Assembly (NCBI RefSeq): GCF_004799495.1
Contig: NZ_SSMY01000011.1
Coordinates: 186,001 to 250,000 of the forward strand
Length of the DNA stretch: 64,000 bases
Origin: Sphingomonas sp.
Lineage (GTDB): Bacteria; Pseudomonadota; Alphaproteobacteria; Sphingomonadales; Sphingomonadaceae
Direction: 5' to 3'
The notes under the pieces were generated by a model that worked only from the letters and a program-made list of their open reading frames with translations, was not told the DNA's origin and did no database searches. Made by a program: the position numbers and the translations under genes. Shown here in pieces: positions 9,310-17,719 of the stretch (its first letter is position 1; each line of letters begins with the position of its first letter).

Positions 9310-9974
9310 CACCATTCCCCCCGATAATCGTGGTTGGCGTCGACCATCTCTTTCAGCGTCGTCGGCCCACCCTCGGGACAGCTCGCGCGGCGGCCGATGG
9401 TCGATCCGGCGGGCGGCGTTTCGCCCCGCGCCAGCGCCTCGAGCACACCGATCGTGCGGTCGTAGTCGAGATCCTCGTAATTATCGTCGTTGATCTGGAC
9501 CATCGGCGCGTTGGCGCACACGCCCAGGCACTCGACCTCGGTCAGCGTGAACAGCCCATCGGGCGTCGTCCTGCCCTTGACCAGCCCATGGTTCTTGCAC
9601 GCCGCGAGCACGTCATCCGACCCCGCCAGTAGGCACGGCGTCGTCCCGCACACCTGGACGTGATAGCGACCGACCGGCGCCATGTTGAACATCGTGTAGA
9701 AGCTGACGACTTCGTACACGCGCATGTACGGCACGCCGATCTGGCGTGCGACGAACTCGATCACCGGCACCGGCAGCCAGCCTTGCGTGTCGGTCTCCGC
9801 CCCAACCTGCCGCTGCGCGAGATCGAGCAATGGGATCGAGGCCGATTGCTCACGCCCCGCCGGATAGCGGCCGAGGATTTCCTTCGCCTTGGCGGCATTC
9901 GCGTCGGTCCACGCAAAATCGCCCCAGCGCACGCGGGTTTCGGCTTCGTCGGGGATTTGAGGGGTTTCAGCCAT
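9309..9974 (-). CDS. nuoE: NADH-quinone oxidoreductase subunit E (24 kDa-type)
   Basis: NuoE carries the 2Fe-2S cluster N1a beside NuoF. The 221-residue product shows the thioredoxin-like ferredoxin motifs CGTTPCLLAG and VECLGVCANAPMVQIND, whose four Cys ligate the cluster, and the preceding conserved VYEVVSFYTMFN. The ATG at 9972-9974 (AETPQIPDEAETRV) overlaps the end of the 72-residue membrane ORF by eight bases; the track start lies 13 residues upstream in that gene. The tail PAGSTIGRRASCPEGGPTTL is typical of the alphaproteobacterial form. Confidence 0.95.
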   Translation of the reverse strand: MAETPQIPDEAETRVRWGDFAWTDANAAKAKEILGRYPAGREQSASIPLLDLAQRQVGAETDTQGWLPVPVIEFVARQIGVPYMRVYEVVSFYTMFNMAPVGRYHVQVCGTTPCLLAGSDDVLAACKNHGLVKGRTTPDGLFTLTEVECLGVCANAPMVQINDDNYEDLDYDRTIGVLEALARGETPPAGSTIGRRASCPEGGPTTLKEMVDANHDYRGEW

Positions 9975-10185
9975 CGTTATTCTTATTCCTGCGGCGCCGC
10001 GCAGCGCCCGCATAAATCGGGATCAGCGACACGTAGATCGGGAGCAGCGCAATCAACACCGTGTGCGGCCCGCTCGACGGCCCGGCCTTATGCGACGTTG
10101 GCGCAAGGAACGCGATCAATGCGCCCGCCACCAACGCGACGAGAGCGACGGCAATCAAAATAATTTTATTGCGCGAGCGAAGCAT
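9967..10185 (-). CDS. 72-residue membrane protein between nuoD and nuoE
   Basis: The product has an amino-terminal basic end (LRSRNK), one strong membrane helix IILIAVALVALVAGALIAFL, a polar loop (PTSHKAGPSSGPH) and a second hydrophobic stretch TVLIALLPIYVSLIPIYAG, then a very basic tail RRRRNKNN. The ATG at 10183-10185 shares a base with the nuoD stop (TGATG), and the stop lies eight bases inside nuoE. I do not recognise a family. Position and coupling suggest it is made together with complex I; the role is unknown. Confidence 0.72.
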   Translation of the reverse strand: MLRSRNKIILIAVALVALVAGALIAFLAPTSHKAGPSSGPHTVLIALLPIYVSLIPIYAGAARRRRNKNNDG

Positions 10186-11420
10186 CACCGGTCACACTCC
10201 CCGAACACGATGTCGAGCGCGCCCAATATCGCCGTCGTATCGGCCAGCATGTGGCCCTTCGACATGAAATCCATCGCCTGGAGGTGACTGAACGCGGTCG
10301 GGCGGATCTTGCAGCGATACGGCTTGTTGCTGCCGTCGGCGACGAGATAGACGCCGAACTCGCCCTTGGGGCTTTCGGTCGCGACGTACACGTCGCCGGC
10401 GGGGACGTGATAGCCCTCGGTGAACAGCTTGAAGTGATGGATCAGCGCTTCCATCGACTGCTTCATCTCGGCGCGCTTGGGCGGCACGACCTTGCGGTCG
10501 TCGCTCGCGATCGGACCGGCGGGCATTTCCGACAGGCACTGCTTCATGATGCGGACCGACTGGCGGACTTCCTCGACGCGGACCATGAAGCGGTCGTAGC
10601 AATCGCCGCGCGTGCCGACCGGCACGTCGAAGTCCATCTTCGCGTAGACGTCGTACGGCTGCGACTTGCGCAAATCCCACGGGATGCCCGACCCGCGGAT
10701 CATCGGTCCGGAGAAGCCCCAGCGCACCGCATCCTCGCGGCTGACCACCGCGATGTCGACGTTGCGCTGCTTGAAGATGCGGTTGTCGGCGACCAGGCTG
10801 ATCGCGTCCTCGAACAATCGTGGCACGCGCGTGTCGAGCCAGTCGGCGATGTCGGTCAGCAGCTTGAGCGGTACGTCCTGATGCACCCCGCCCGGCCGCA
10901 GGTAATTGTGGTGCATCCGCGCGCCCGACGCGCGTTCGAAGAAGTTGAGGCAGTCCTCGCGCAACTCGAACATCCACAGGTTCGGCGTCATCGCGCCGAC
11001 GTCCATCACGTGGCTGCCGAGGTTGAGCATGTGGTTCGAAATGCGTGTCAGCTCGGCGAAGAACACGCGGAGGTACTGCGCACGAATGGGCACTTCCAAG
11101 TCGAGCAACTTTTCGACCGCGAGCACGAAACTGTGCTCCATGCACATCGGAGAGCAGTAATCGAGCCGGTCGAAATAGGGCAGCGCCTGCGCGTACGTCT
11201 TATATTCGATCAATTTCTCGGTGCCGCGGTGAAGCAGGCCCACGTGCGGGTCGACGCGCTCGACGATCTCGCCGTCGAGCTCCATGACGAGGCGAAGCAC
11301 GCCGTGCGCGGCGGGATGCTGCGGCCCGAAATTGATCGTGTAGTTCTGGATCTGCACGTCGCCCGTGGCCGGGTCTTCGGCGTCCTCGCGGCCCAACATC
11401 TGGTCGAGGGCATCGCTCAT
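10185..11420 (-). CDS. nuoD: NADH-quinone oxidoreductase subunit D (49 kDa-type)
   Basis: NuoD lines the quinone-binding pocket of complex I with NuoB and NuoH. The 411-residue product includes [20 protein letters not shown], whose His and neighbouring residues contact quinone, the stretch [15 protein letters not shown], and the conserved end [14 protein letters not shown]. It is a separate gene from nuoC, as in most alphaproteobacteria and unlike the fused nuoCD of enterobacteria. The ATG at 11418-11420 overlaps the nuoC stop as ATGA. The stop shares a base with the 72-residue ORF that follows. Confidence 0.97.
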   Translation of the reverse strand: MSDALDQMLGREDAEDPATGDVQIQNYTINFGPQHPAAHGVLRLVMELDGEIVERVDPHVGLLHRGTEKLIEYKTYAQALPYFDRLDYCSPMCMEHSFVLAVEKLLDLEVPIRAQYLRVFFAELTRISNHMLNLGSHVMDVGAMTPNLWMFELREDCLNFFERASGARMHHNYLRPGGVHQDVPLKLLTDIADWLDTRVPRLFEDAISLVADNRIFKQRNVDIAVVSREDAVRWGFSGPMIRGSGIPWDLRKSQPYDVYAKMDFDVPVGTRGDCYDRFMVRVEEVRQSVRIMKQCLSEMPAGPIASDDRKVVPPKRAEMKQSMEALIHHFKLFTEGYHVPAGDVYVATESPKGEFGVYLVADGSNKPYRCKIRPTAFSHLQAMDFMSKGHMLADTTAILGALDIVFGECDR

Positions 11421-12247
11421 TGGTTCTGCCCCTTGCCCTTGGTCGGCACCACGTCCGGATTCTTCGGCTTGCGCGAACGCTTCGGCTTGGGCTCGGCCTT
11501 GCCTTCACCGGTCTGCGCGGGGGATTCGGTCACCTTCGGCGTGACGGGCGCGGCCTTGGGCGATTGCGCGGCGTCGGCCTTGATTATCTCGTCGGCCTTG
11601 AGCGGCGTCGGCGCGCCCTTTCCCTCCGGCAGCTTGGCCTTTTCGTCGCCCGGCAGGACGTACTCGGCACCCTCCCACGGCGACATGAAGTCGAACGTGC
11701 GGAAATCCTGCGCCAGCTTCACCGGCTCGTACGCGACGCGTTTGGTCTCTTCGGAATAGCGCAGTTCGACATAGCCGGTCAGCGGGAAGTCCTTGCGCTG
11801 CGGATGCCCGACGAACCCATAATCGGTCAGGATGCGACGCAGGTCCGCATTCCCCTCGAACAGCACGCCGTACATGTCGTACACTTCGCGCTCGAGCCAA
11901 CCGGCGACCGGCCAGATGCCCGTCACCGACGGCACCGGCTTGATCTCGTCGGTCTGGACGTGGACGCGGATGCGGTGGTTGCGCGTCAGACTGAGCAGGC
12001 AATAGACGACTTCAAAGCGGTCGGGCCGCTCGGGGTAATCGACCCCCGCGATCTCCATCAGCTGTTGATATTCGAGCCCGGGCGTGTCGCGCAGCAGCGT
12101 CATCGTCTCGACCAGGCTTTCACGGTCGACGGTGAACGACACTTCGTATGCCGCTTCGAGGCTCGACAGCACCCGTTTGCCGAGCGCGCGCTCGGCGACG
12201 TCGATCACGCCGTCGTTGGAAGTGTAGGCTGGCGCGGAACTACGCAT
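11417..12247 (-). CDS. nuoC: NADH-quinone oxidoreductase subunit C with long basic C-terminal extension
   Basis: NuoC is a scaffold subunit of the hydrophilic arm. The 276-residue product has the expected core, with [36 protein letters not shown] and [19 protein letters not shown], ending near residue 200 at FDFMSPWEG. About 70 further residues are low in complexity and rich in Lys, Pro, Ala and Glu ([35 protein letters not shown]) and are probably disordered. Usual alphaproteobacterial NuoC is about 200-220 residues. The gene overlaps nuoD by four bases and the 74-residue ORF by eight. Confidence 0.95.
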   Translation of the reverse strand: MRSSAPAYTSNDGVIDVAERALGKRVLSSLEAAYEVSFTVDRESLVETMTLLRDTPGLEYQQLMEIAGVDYPERPDRFEVVYCLLSLTRNHRIRVHVQTDEIKPVPSVTGIWPVAGWLEREVYDMYGVLFEGNADLRRILTDYGFVGHPQRKDFPLTGYVELRYSEETKRVAYEPVKLAQDFRTFDFMSPWEGAEYVLPGDEKAKLPEGKGAPTPLKADEIIKADAAQSPKAAPVTPKVTESPAQTGEGKAEPKPKRSRKPKNPDVVPTKGKGQNQ

Positions 12248-12464
12248 CCGGCCCGCTCCGCTCGCCCCGCCAGATCATCGCGCCAGCGGCGATCCCAGCG
12301 ATGATGGCGACACCGGCGACCACGCCCGCCAACTGGGCGAAAGCAATCCGGTTCTCCGCCCACAAATCGCCGAAATCGCGCCGTTTGAACGCAATAAAAA
12401 CGGCGTCGACCAGCAGGATCGCCGCTACCCCAATCAGCCGCCGCTTCCTCGACAAGCCGCTCAC
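12240..12464 (-). CDS. 74-residue membrane protein between nuoB and nuoC
   Basis: The product starts with a basic end (SGLSRKRR), then a hydrophobic helix [17 protein letters not shown], a charged loop [12 protein letters not shown] and a longer hydrophobic helix [20 protein letters not shown], ending [10 protein letters not shown]. Two membrane helices with a cytoplasmic basic start are likely. The GTG start at 12462-12464 overlaps the nuoB stop as GTGA and the stop lies eight bases inside nuoC. No named family is recognised. Like the other small ORFs here it may be an accessory or assembly protein of complex I; that is inference from position. Confidence 0.75.
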   Translation of the reverse strand: MSGLSRKRRLIGVAAILLVDAVFIAFKRRDFGDLWAENRIAFAQLAGVVAGVAIIAGIAAGAMIWRGERSGPDA

Positions 12465-13018
12465 CGCTCGATCGTCCCGACGCGGCGGATCTTCCGCTGC
12501 AACTGCATGATCCCATAGAGCAGCGCTTCGGCGGTCGGCGGACAGCCGGGAACGTAGATGTCGACCGGCACGATCCGGTCGCAGCCGCGCACGACGCTGT
12601 AGCTATAATGGTAATAGCCGCCGCCATTGGCGCAGCTGCCCATCGAGATGACGTATTTGGGCTCCGACATCTGGTCGTAGACCTTGCGCAGCGCCGGCGC
12701 CATCTTGTTGCAAAGCGTTCCCGCGACGATCATCACGTCACTCTGACGCGGGCTCGCGCGCGGCGCGGCGCCGAAGCGTTCGAGGTCATAGCGCGGCATG
12801 TTGACGTGGATCATCTCGACCGCGCAGCACGCCAGTCCGAACGTCATCCACCACAGGCTGCCGGTGCGCGCCCACTGGAAGAGGTCCTCGGTCGAGGTGA
12901 CCAGGAAACCCTTGTCGGTCAGCTCACCGTTGAGGCCGTCGAAAAACGCCTGATCGGGCTGGATAATCCCGCCGCCAGTGCTCATCGGCAATTCGACCGG
13001 GCCGGAATGCGGGGTCAT
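12461..13018 (-). CDS. nuoB: NADH-quinone oxidoreductase subunit B
   Basis: NuoB holds cluster N2, the last iron-sulfur centre before quinone. The 185-residue product shows the adjacent cysteines in GLACCAVEM, then [20 protein letters not shown] and [19 protein letters not shown], which complete the 4Fe-4S site. The ATG at 13016-13018 ([11 protein letters not shown]) is chosen because it overlaps the nuoA stop as ATGA; the 260-aa track ORF extends into nuoA in another frame. The stop overlaps the following small membrane ORF as GTGA. Confidence 0.97.
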   Translation of the reverse strand: MTPHSGPVELPMSTGGGIIQPDQAFFDGLNGELTDKGFLVTSTEDLFQWARTGSLWWMTFGLACCAVEMIHVNMPRYDLERFGAAPRASPRQSDVMIVAGTLCNKMAPALRKVYDQMSEPKYVISMGSCANGGGYYHYSYSVVRGCDRIVPVDIYVPGCPPTAEALLYGIMQLQRKIRRVGTIER

Positions 13019-13389
13019 TCCCAATCGAGCGCTCCCTTCTTCCAGGCATAGACGAGACCGAGCGCGAGTTCGGCGATGAAGATCATCATCGATCCCCACG
13101 CCACCCAGCCGAGCTGGAACACGCTGACCGCCCAAGGGTAAATGAACGCCGCTTCCAGATCGAAGACGATGAACAGGATCGCGATCAGGTAGAAGCGCAC
13201 GTCGAACTGGCTGCGCGGGTCCTCGAACGCGGGGAAACCGCACTCATATTCGCTGAGCTTTTCCGGGTTTGGCTGATGCGCGCCGGTGAAGCGTGCGGCG
13301 ATCATCGGCAGGAACACGAACGCGCTCGACAGCGCGAGCGCGACCCCCAGGAACAGCAGGATCGGCAGATATTGTGACAGGTCGACCAA
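13015..13389 (-). CDS. nuoA: NADH-quinone oxidoreductase subunit A
   Basis: NuoA is a three-helix membrane subunit near the quinone site and the first gene of the operon. The 124-residue product reads [19 protein letters not shown], then the conserved loop [20 protein letters not shown] with its Cys and acidic residues, and [20 protein letters not shown]. No ATG or GTG fits; the best start is TTG at 13387-13389, with GAGAGAGAG just upstream as ribosome-binding site. The track ORF runs on to 13686 without sense. The start choice is moderately sure. Confidence 0.94.
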   Translation of the reverse strand: MVDLSQYLPILLFLGVALALSSAFVFLPMIAARFTGAHQPNPEKLSEYECGFPAFEDPRSQFDVRFYLIAILFIVFDLEAAFIYPWAVSVFQLGWVAWGSMMIFIAELALGLVYAWKKGALDWE

Positions 13390-13464
13390 AAGCTCTCTCT
13401 CGCGGGTGCGAAGCGTTGGCCGCGTCTCTAGGACCCCGCCCTCTATCGAGCAAGGCTCTAGCGG

Positions 13465-13480
13465 TGAGAATGACTCGCAA
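13465..13480. promoter_or_regulatory. Fur-box-like sequence upstream of nuoA
   Basis: Upstream of nuoA the 101-base gap between nuoA and the diguanylate cyclase gene holds TGAGAATGACTCGCAA. This resembles the TGAGAATnnnTCGCA form of Fur boxes seen in front of iron-regulated genes of several Gram-negative bacteria. It lies about 75-90 bases before the nuoA start, a plausible distance for promoter control. Complex I contains many iron-sulfur clusters, so iron-linked control would make sense, but a single degenerate match is weak evidence. I could not assign clear -35 and -10 boxes. Confidence 0.3.
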
Positions 13481-13490
13481 TTAGTTCGGT

Positions 13491-14684
13491 TTAGGCAGCG
13501 CTGGCGACAGGAGTGATCGTCCCGAGCTCGTAACGGTTCCGCCCACCCATCTTGGCTTGGTACAGGGCGGCGTCGGCGGCGATCGTCAGTTCGTGCACCG
13601 ACCGCCCGGCCGCGGGCTCCATCGCCGCGACGCCCAGGCTGATCGTAACCTTGTCGGGCAGCGCATAGGCCGGATCGGCGCCGCATTTCGCCACCATTAC
13701 CCGAACGCGCTCCGCAATCGACGCCGCGCCGGCCAAGTCGACGCCGGGCAGGATCAGCATGAACTCCTCGCCCCCCTGCCGCGCGGCGAGATCGATCGGC
13801 ACGCGGATGCCCGCCTGGAGCATGTCGGCGACCGCCTGCAACGCACGGTCGCCTTCGTCATGGCCGTGCGTGTCGTTGAATTTCTTGAACCGGTCGACGT
13901 CGATCGCAACGACCGCGAGGCTCCCGCCATTGCGGACGGCGCGGGTCCATTCGTCGGCGAGCCGCATGTCGCGCGAGCGGCGATTGGCGAGCCCCGTCAG
14001 CGGATCGGTGCGGCTGACGCGTTCGAGCGCGTCACACGCCTGCTCCAATTCGCGCCCGCGCTCGCCGAGCGAATCGACCAGCGCCTGGTTGGTGATGGCG
14101 AGACGGTAGGCATGGACGATCTGGTTCGCGAGGCGGCGGCTGATCGCCAGCATGGCGAGCGCCAGCGCAAAACCCGCACCGGCGAGGACAAGGTGCCCGG
14201 GCCGCCCGGATAGAGCCAGCCCCGACGCCGCCGCCAACGTCACCGGCATCGCAAACATCGCATAGACCGGCCAATAGGCGACGTTGGCGATCGTCATGCT
14301 GACGGCGGCAAGCACGATGCACACGACGAACATCACCTGGTTGTCGGTTCCGACGTCGAGCATCCAGCCAACCGCGCCGCTCCACAACAACGCGGATAGC
14401 CCTGCGAACAGCACCAGCAGTTTCGCGATCGACCGCGCGGGTACGTGCGCTATCCGCCCGGTCCGGAACGCGAAGGCGGCCCCGCCGCGCCCGGCGCACA
14501 GTACGACCGTCGCACCGAGCCAGGTGAGCAGCCAACCAGCGCGCGCGGGACTCCAGAAATATCCCGCCAGCAACGTCGATCCGAGCAGATCCATCGCGAT
14601 CGTCGGCACCGCGAGCGCGTACACCGAGCCTAGCCGCGCCCGTAGCAGCGTGTCGTCGGTCGGCATGGGGGCGGCATCTGCCAT
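13491..14684 (-). CDS. membrane-bound diguanylate cyclase (GGDEF protein)
   Basis: The 397-residue product has about six hydrophobic segments in residues 15-185, a short linker helix, and a GGDEF domain from about residue 224 (SRTDPLTGLANRRS) to the end. The active-site loop is GGEEF at residues 304-308, and IDVDRFKKFNDTHGHDEGD supplies the metal-binding Asp and substrate residues, so it should make cyclic di-GMP from GTP. The canonical RxxD product-inhibition site is not at the expected spacing (RVPID stands there). The membrane part is not a known named sensor to me. It reads in the same direction as nuo but lies upstream of its promoter region. Confidence 0.9.
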   Translation of the reverse strand: MADAAPMPTDDTLLRARLGSVYALAVPTIAMDLLGSTLLAGYFWSPARAGWLLTWLGATVVLCAGRGGAAFAFRTGRIAHVPARSIAKLLVLFAGLSALLWSGAVGWMLDVGTDNQVMFVVCIVLAAVSMTIANVAYWPVYAMFAMPVTLAAASGLALSGRPGHLVLAGAGFALALAMLAISRRLANQIVHAYRLAITNQALVDSLGERGRELEQACDALERVSRTDPLTGLANRRSRDMRLADEWTRAVRNGGSLAVVAIDVDRFKKFNDTHGHDEGDRALQAVADMLQAGIRVPIDLAARQGGEEFMLILPGVDLAGAASIAERVRVMVAKCGADPAYALPDKVTISLGVAAMEPAAGRSVHELTIAADAALYQAKMGGRNRYELGTITPVASAA

Positions 14685-14750
14685 GCCCCGCGCATACTCC
14701 GGGGAGCGTTAAGGCCGGGTTAGTCCTATCATGGCATGCGAAGCGGACGA

Positions 14751-14837
14751 TTAGTGCTGGCGATGCACGGATGGCGGATTGTCGACCGTCAGTGCGGCGG
14801 TCGTGACGGCGAGCAGCAGCGCCGCCAGCCCGCACAT
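14751..14837 (-). CDS. 28-residue putative membrane peptide coupled to suhB
   Basis: A very short frame follows the phosphatase gene directly. Its ATG shares one base with that gene's stop (TGATG). The peptide reads MCGLAALLLAVTTAALTVDN and ends PPSVHRQH, which would give one membrane helix, possibly with a lipobox-like or signal-anchor character. The exact junction is the main support. It is short enough to be chance, and I know no homologue. Confidence 0.35.
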   Translation of the reverse strand: MCGLAALLLAVTTAALTVDNPPSVHRQH

Positions 14838-15649
14838 CAGCGCAAAGCGCCTGCGACCAGTTTGTGCAGCTTCGACTGGAGCACGTCGTTCGCCGCAAGG
14901 AATTCGCTGCGCTCGATCATCTTGTCGCCGCCGCGGAAGTCGGTGACGAACCCACCCGCTTCCTTGACCAGCAACATGCCCGCCGCGACATCCCACGGCT
15001 GCAGGTTCGATTCCCAATAGCCGTCGTACCGCCCGGCCGCGACCCAGGCGAGGTCGAGCGCCGCCGACCCGAAACGACGGATTCCCGCCACTTCAGGCGC
15101 GACTGCGCCGAAAATACGGCTCCACTGCACGAAATCGCCATGTCCCAAAAACGGGATGCCGGTCGCGATCAGCGCTTCGGACAGGTCGCGGCGCGACGAC
15201 ACGCGTAGCCGCTGGTCTTGCACCCAGGCGCCGCGGCCCTTTTCGGCCCAAAAGCTCTCGTCGGTCAGCGGTTGATAGACGAGCGCCGTCGTGACCTCGC
15301 GCTTGCTGTTCGCCATGGGCTCCTCGACCGCGATTGAGATCGCGAAGTGCGGCAGTCCGTGGAGGAAATTGCTCGTGCCGTCGAGCGGATCGATGACGAA
15401 GCGCGGCTTGTTCGGGTCGCCGGGCAGCTCCCCGCCCTCTTCGGCCAGGATCGCCCAGTCGGGGCGCGCCTTGCGCAGTTCCTCGACCAGCGTCTGCTCT
15501 GACCGTTTGTCGGCCATCGACACGAAATCGGCCGGGCCCTTGCGGCTGACCTGGAGGTGCTGGACCTCGTTGAAGTCACGCCGCAACCGCGGCGCCGCCT
15601 TGCGCGCGGCGCGTTCGATGACGGTGAAAAGGCCGGAATGACTAGGCAT
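14837..15649 (-). CDS. suhB: inositol monophosphatase family protein (SuhB type)
   Basis: This 270-residue enzyme should hydrolyse inositol-1-phosphate or related sugar phosphates with magnesium. It shows the first metal site AILAEEGGELPG, the signature DPLDGTSNFLHGLPHFAISI, and the second site WDVAAGMLLVKEAGGFVTDF with the catalytic WD. Length and motif order fit SuhB rather than CysQ or HisN. The start at 15647-15649 lies eight bases after the efp stop, so the two are probably cotranscribed. A tiny ORF follows with an overlapping start. Confidence 0.88.
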   Translation of the reverse strand: MPSHSGLFTVIERAARKAAPRLRRDFNEVQHLQVSRKGPADFVSMADKRSEQTLVEELRKARPDWAILAEEGGELPGDPNKPRFVIDPLDGTSNFLHGLPHFAISIAVEEPMANSKREVTTALVYQPLTDESFWAEKGRGAWVQDQRLRVSSRRDLSEALIATGIPFLGHGDFVQWSRIFGAVAPEVAGIRRFGSAALDLAWVAAGRYDGYWESNLQPWDVAAGMLLVKEAGGFVTDFRGGDKMIERSEFLAANDVLQSKLHKLVAGALR

Positions 15650-15657
15650 TTTCTGCT

Positions 15658-16221
15658 TTAGTCCGCGCGCTTTACGTAGGTTTGCTCGTACACGTCGACA
15701 ACGATCCGCGTGCCCGTTCCGATATGCGGCGGGACCATGATACGCACGCCGTTGTCGAGGATCGCCGGCTTGTAGCTCGACGACGCGGTCTGGCCCTTCA
15801 CCACCGCGTCCGCTTCGACGATCGTCGCCTCGATCTGGTCGGGCAGCTGCACCGAGATCGGCTCCTCGTCGTACAGCTCCATTACGACGTCCATCCCGTC
15901 CTGCAGGAACGCCGCGGCGTCGCCGAGCAAGTCGCGCGGCAGAGTCGTCTGCTCGTACGTGTCCTTGTCCATGAAGGTCAGGACGTCGCCGTCGGCGAAC
16001 AGGAACTGGAAATCCTTGGTATCGAGCCGCACGCGCTCGACGCTTTCGGCCGAGCGGAAACGGACGTTGTTCTTGCGGCCATCGCGCAGGTTCTTCATCT
16101 CGACCTGCATGTACGCCCCGCCCTTGCCCGGCTGGGTGTGCTGGATCTTGACGGTCTTCCAGATACTGCCTTCATACTCGATGATGTTGCCGGGACGAAT
16201 CTCGACCGCGTTGATTTTCAT
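15658..16221 (-). CDS. efp: translation elongation factor P
   Basis: EF-P enters the ribosomal E site and helps peptide-bond formation at polyproline stretches. The 187-residue product has the three beta-barrel domains of the family, starting [18 protein letters not shown]. The domain I tip loop reads [18 protein letters not shown], with a Lys at the position that is modified in many bacteria, and the carboxy signature [18 protein letters not shown] is present. The ATG at 16219-16221 gives the normal length; the 303-aa ORF in the track continues backwards through thiE. It lies 35 bases after thiE on the same strand. Confidence 0.96.
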   Translation of the reverse strand: MKINAVEIRPGNIIEYEGSIWKTVKIQHTQPGKGGAYMQVEMKNLRDGRKNNVRFRSAESVERVRLDTKDFQFLFADGDVLTFMDKDTYEQTTLPRDLLGDAAAFLQDGMDVVMELYDEEPISVQLPDQIEATIVEADAVVKGQTASSSYKPAILDNGVRIMVPPHIGTGTRIVVDVYEQTYVKRAD

Positions 16222-16256
16222 GGTGTCAGCCTGATGGGAATAGCGAAGCGCGGCCT

Positions 16257-16970
16257 TTAGCCAGCGTCGCCGTTCCCGGCAAGCACGGCAGCGAACGCTT
16301 GCACCGCCGCCGCTTCGTCTCCACCCCAGACGGCGTTCGACACCGCGAGGAAATCGGCGCCCGCGGCGATCAGCGGTGCGGCATTGGCCGGGGTGATCCC
16401 GCCGATCGCCACCGAAGGCAGCTCGAACAGGGTCGACCACCACGACAGGATCGCTGGGTCGGGGCGATGCGTCGTTTCCTTGGTCGTCGTAGGATAAAAG
16501 GCGCCGAACGCCACATAGTCGGCGCCGGCGTCGCCAGCTTCCATCGCCAAGTGTCGGCTGCCGTGGCACGTAACGCCAATCTGGACGTCGGGGCCAAGTA
16601 GCGCCCGCGCCTCGCGCGGATCGCCATCGCCCTGCCCCAGATGCACGCCGTCCGCGCCGAGCCGCTTCGCCAAACTGACGCTGTCGTTGACAATGAAGGC
16701 CACCTCACGGTCCGCGCAAATCCGCTGAAGTGGTTCGGCGAGGCGTGCCGCTTCGTGCTGGTCGACATCTTTCAGCCGGAACTGGAACGCCGCGACCGGC
16801 CCCGCGTCGAGCGCGCGAGCAAGGCGGTCGGGAAACGCGCCGCCGACATCGCGCGGCGACACGAGATAGAGCTGGCACGCTGGGCGCCGATCGTCGCGAA
16901 CGAACCTGTCGGCGAACCCTTCGACGCCGATCGCCGTTTCGTATCCATCATCGTCGCCGGAGATCGCCAT
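16257..16970 (-). CDS. thiE: thiamine phosphate synthase family protein
   Basis: ThiE joins the thiazole and pyrimidine halves of thiamine phosphate in the cytoplasm. The product of about 237 residues is a TIM barrel with [19 protein letters not shown] (the usual QLRxK strand), [41 protein letters not shown] and [20 protein letters not shown], all in family order. I took the ATG at 16968-16970 because GAGGA lies six bases before it; a start five codons earlier is possible. No other thiamine genes or TPP riboswitch are nearby. The start codon overlaps that of the divergent DUF72 gene. Confidence 0.87.
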   Translation of the reverse strand: MAISGDDDGYETAIGVEGFADRFVRDDRRPACQLYLVSPRDVGGAFPDRLARALDAGPVAAFQFRLKDVDQHEAARLAEPLQRICADREVAFIVNDSVSLAKRLGADGVHLGQGDGDPREARALLGPDVQIGVTCHGSRHLAMEAGDAGADYVAFGAFYPTTTKETTHRPDPAILSWWSTLFELPSVAIGGITPANAAPLIAAGADFLAVSNAVWGGDEAAAVQAFAAVLAGNGDAG

Positions 16971-17719
16971 TGTCTTCCTCTTCACCCGCCGCGATCCGCA
17001 TCGGCTGCTCGGGCTGGGTGTATCAGCACTGGCGCGGCGCCTTCTACCCGCAAGACTTGCCGGTCAAGCGCTGGTTCGCCTTCTACGCCGAGCATTTCGA
17101 CACGGTCGAGATCAACAACAGCTTCTATCGCCTGCCCAAGGCCGAGACGTTCGACGCGTGGCGCGACCAGGCGCCGCCGGGATTTTGCTATACCGTCAAG
17201 GCTAACCGCTTCCTGACACAGGCCAAAAAGCTGAAGGATTGCGCCGAGCCGCTCGACCGGATGATGACGCCGGTGCGTCATCTCGGCGATGCACTCGGCC
17301 CGATCCTCTACCAACTGCCGCCGCGTTTCCGGATCAACCTCGACCGGCTCGAGTCCTTCCTCCGATTGCTGCCGACCGATGTCGTCAATATCTTCGAATT
17401 TCGCGAGGCGAGTTGGTATACCGAAGAAACGCTGGCGCTGCTCGATCGCTATGGCGCGGCGTTCTGCGTCCACGACATGCCCGGTCTCGCCAGCCCGCGC
17501 TGGTCGAGCGGTCCGGCGGCCTATGTCCGATTTCACGGTGGCGTCGGGAAATATTGGGGCCGCTACCGCGACGAGGCGCTGCTCGGTTGGGCCGACTGGA
17601 TGATCGGGCAAGCGCGGAGCGGGCGCGCCGTCTGGGGATATTTCAACAACGACGTCGAAGCGCACGCCATTCACGACGCCCAGACGCTCAAGGCAATGCT
17701 GCGGCAGGCCGAACGCTAA
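16970..17719 (+). CDS. DUF72 family protein
   Basis: The 249-residue product is a TIM-barrel-like DUF72 protein. It shows the hallmarks [64 protein letters not shown] and YVRFHGG, and ends with [19 protein letters not shown]. Its biochemical role is not established; an endonuclease-like or DNA-related role has been guessed for the family. No ATG is available at the amino end; TTG at 16970-16972 with GGAG upstream gives the start. It converges with the O-methyltransferase gene, overlapping by four bases. Confidence 0.87.
   Translation: MSSSSPAAIRIGCSGWVYQHWRGAFYPQDLPVKRWFAFYAEHFDTVEINNSFYRLPKAETFDAWRDQAPPGFCYTVKANRFLTQAKKLKDCAEPLDRMMTPVRHLGDALGPILYQLPPRFRINLDRLESFLRLLPTDVVNIFEFREASWYTEETLALLDRYGAAFCVHDMPGLASPRWSSGPAAYVRFHGGVGKYWGRYRDEALLGWADWMIGQARSGRAVWGYFNNDVEAHAIHDAQTLKAMLRQAER

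Noticed and set aside
16222-16985. TPP riboswitch in front of thiE
   Set aside because: The region before thiE is coding for the DUF72 protein and no THI-box-like sequence (CTGAGA with ACCTGA) is seen in the right order on the minus strand.
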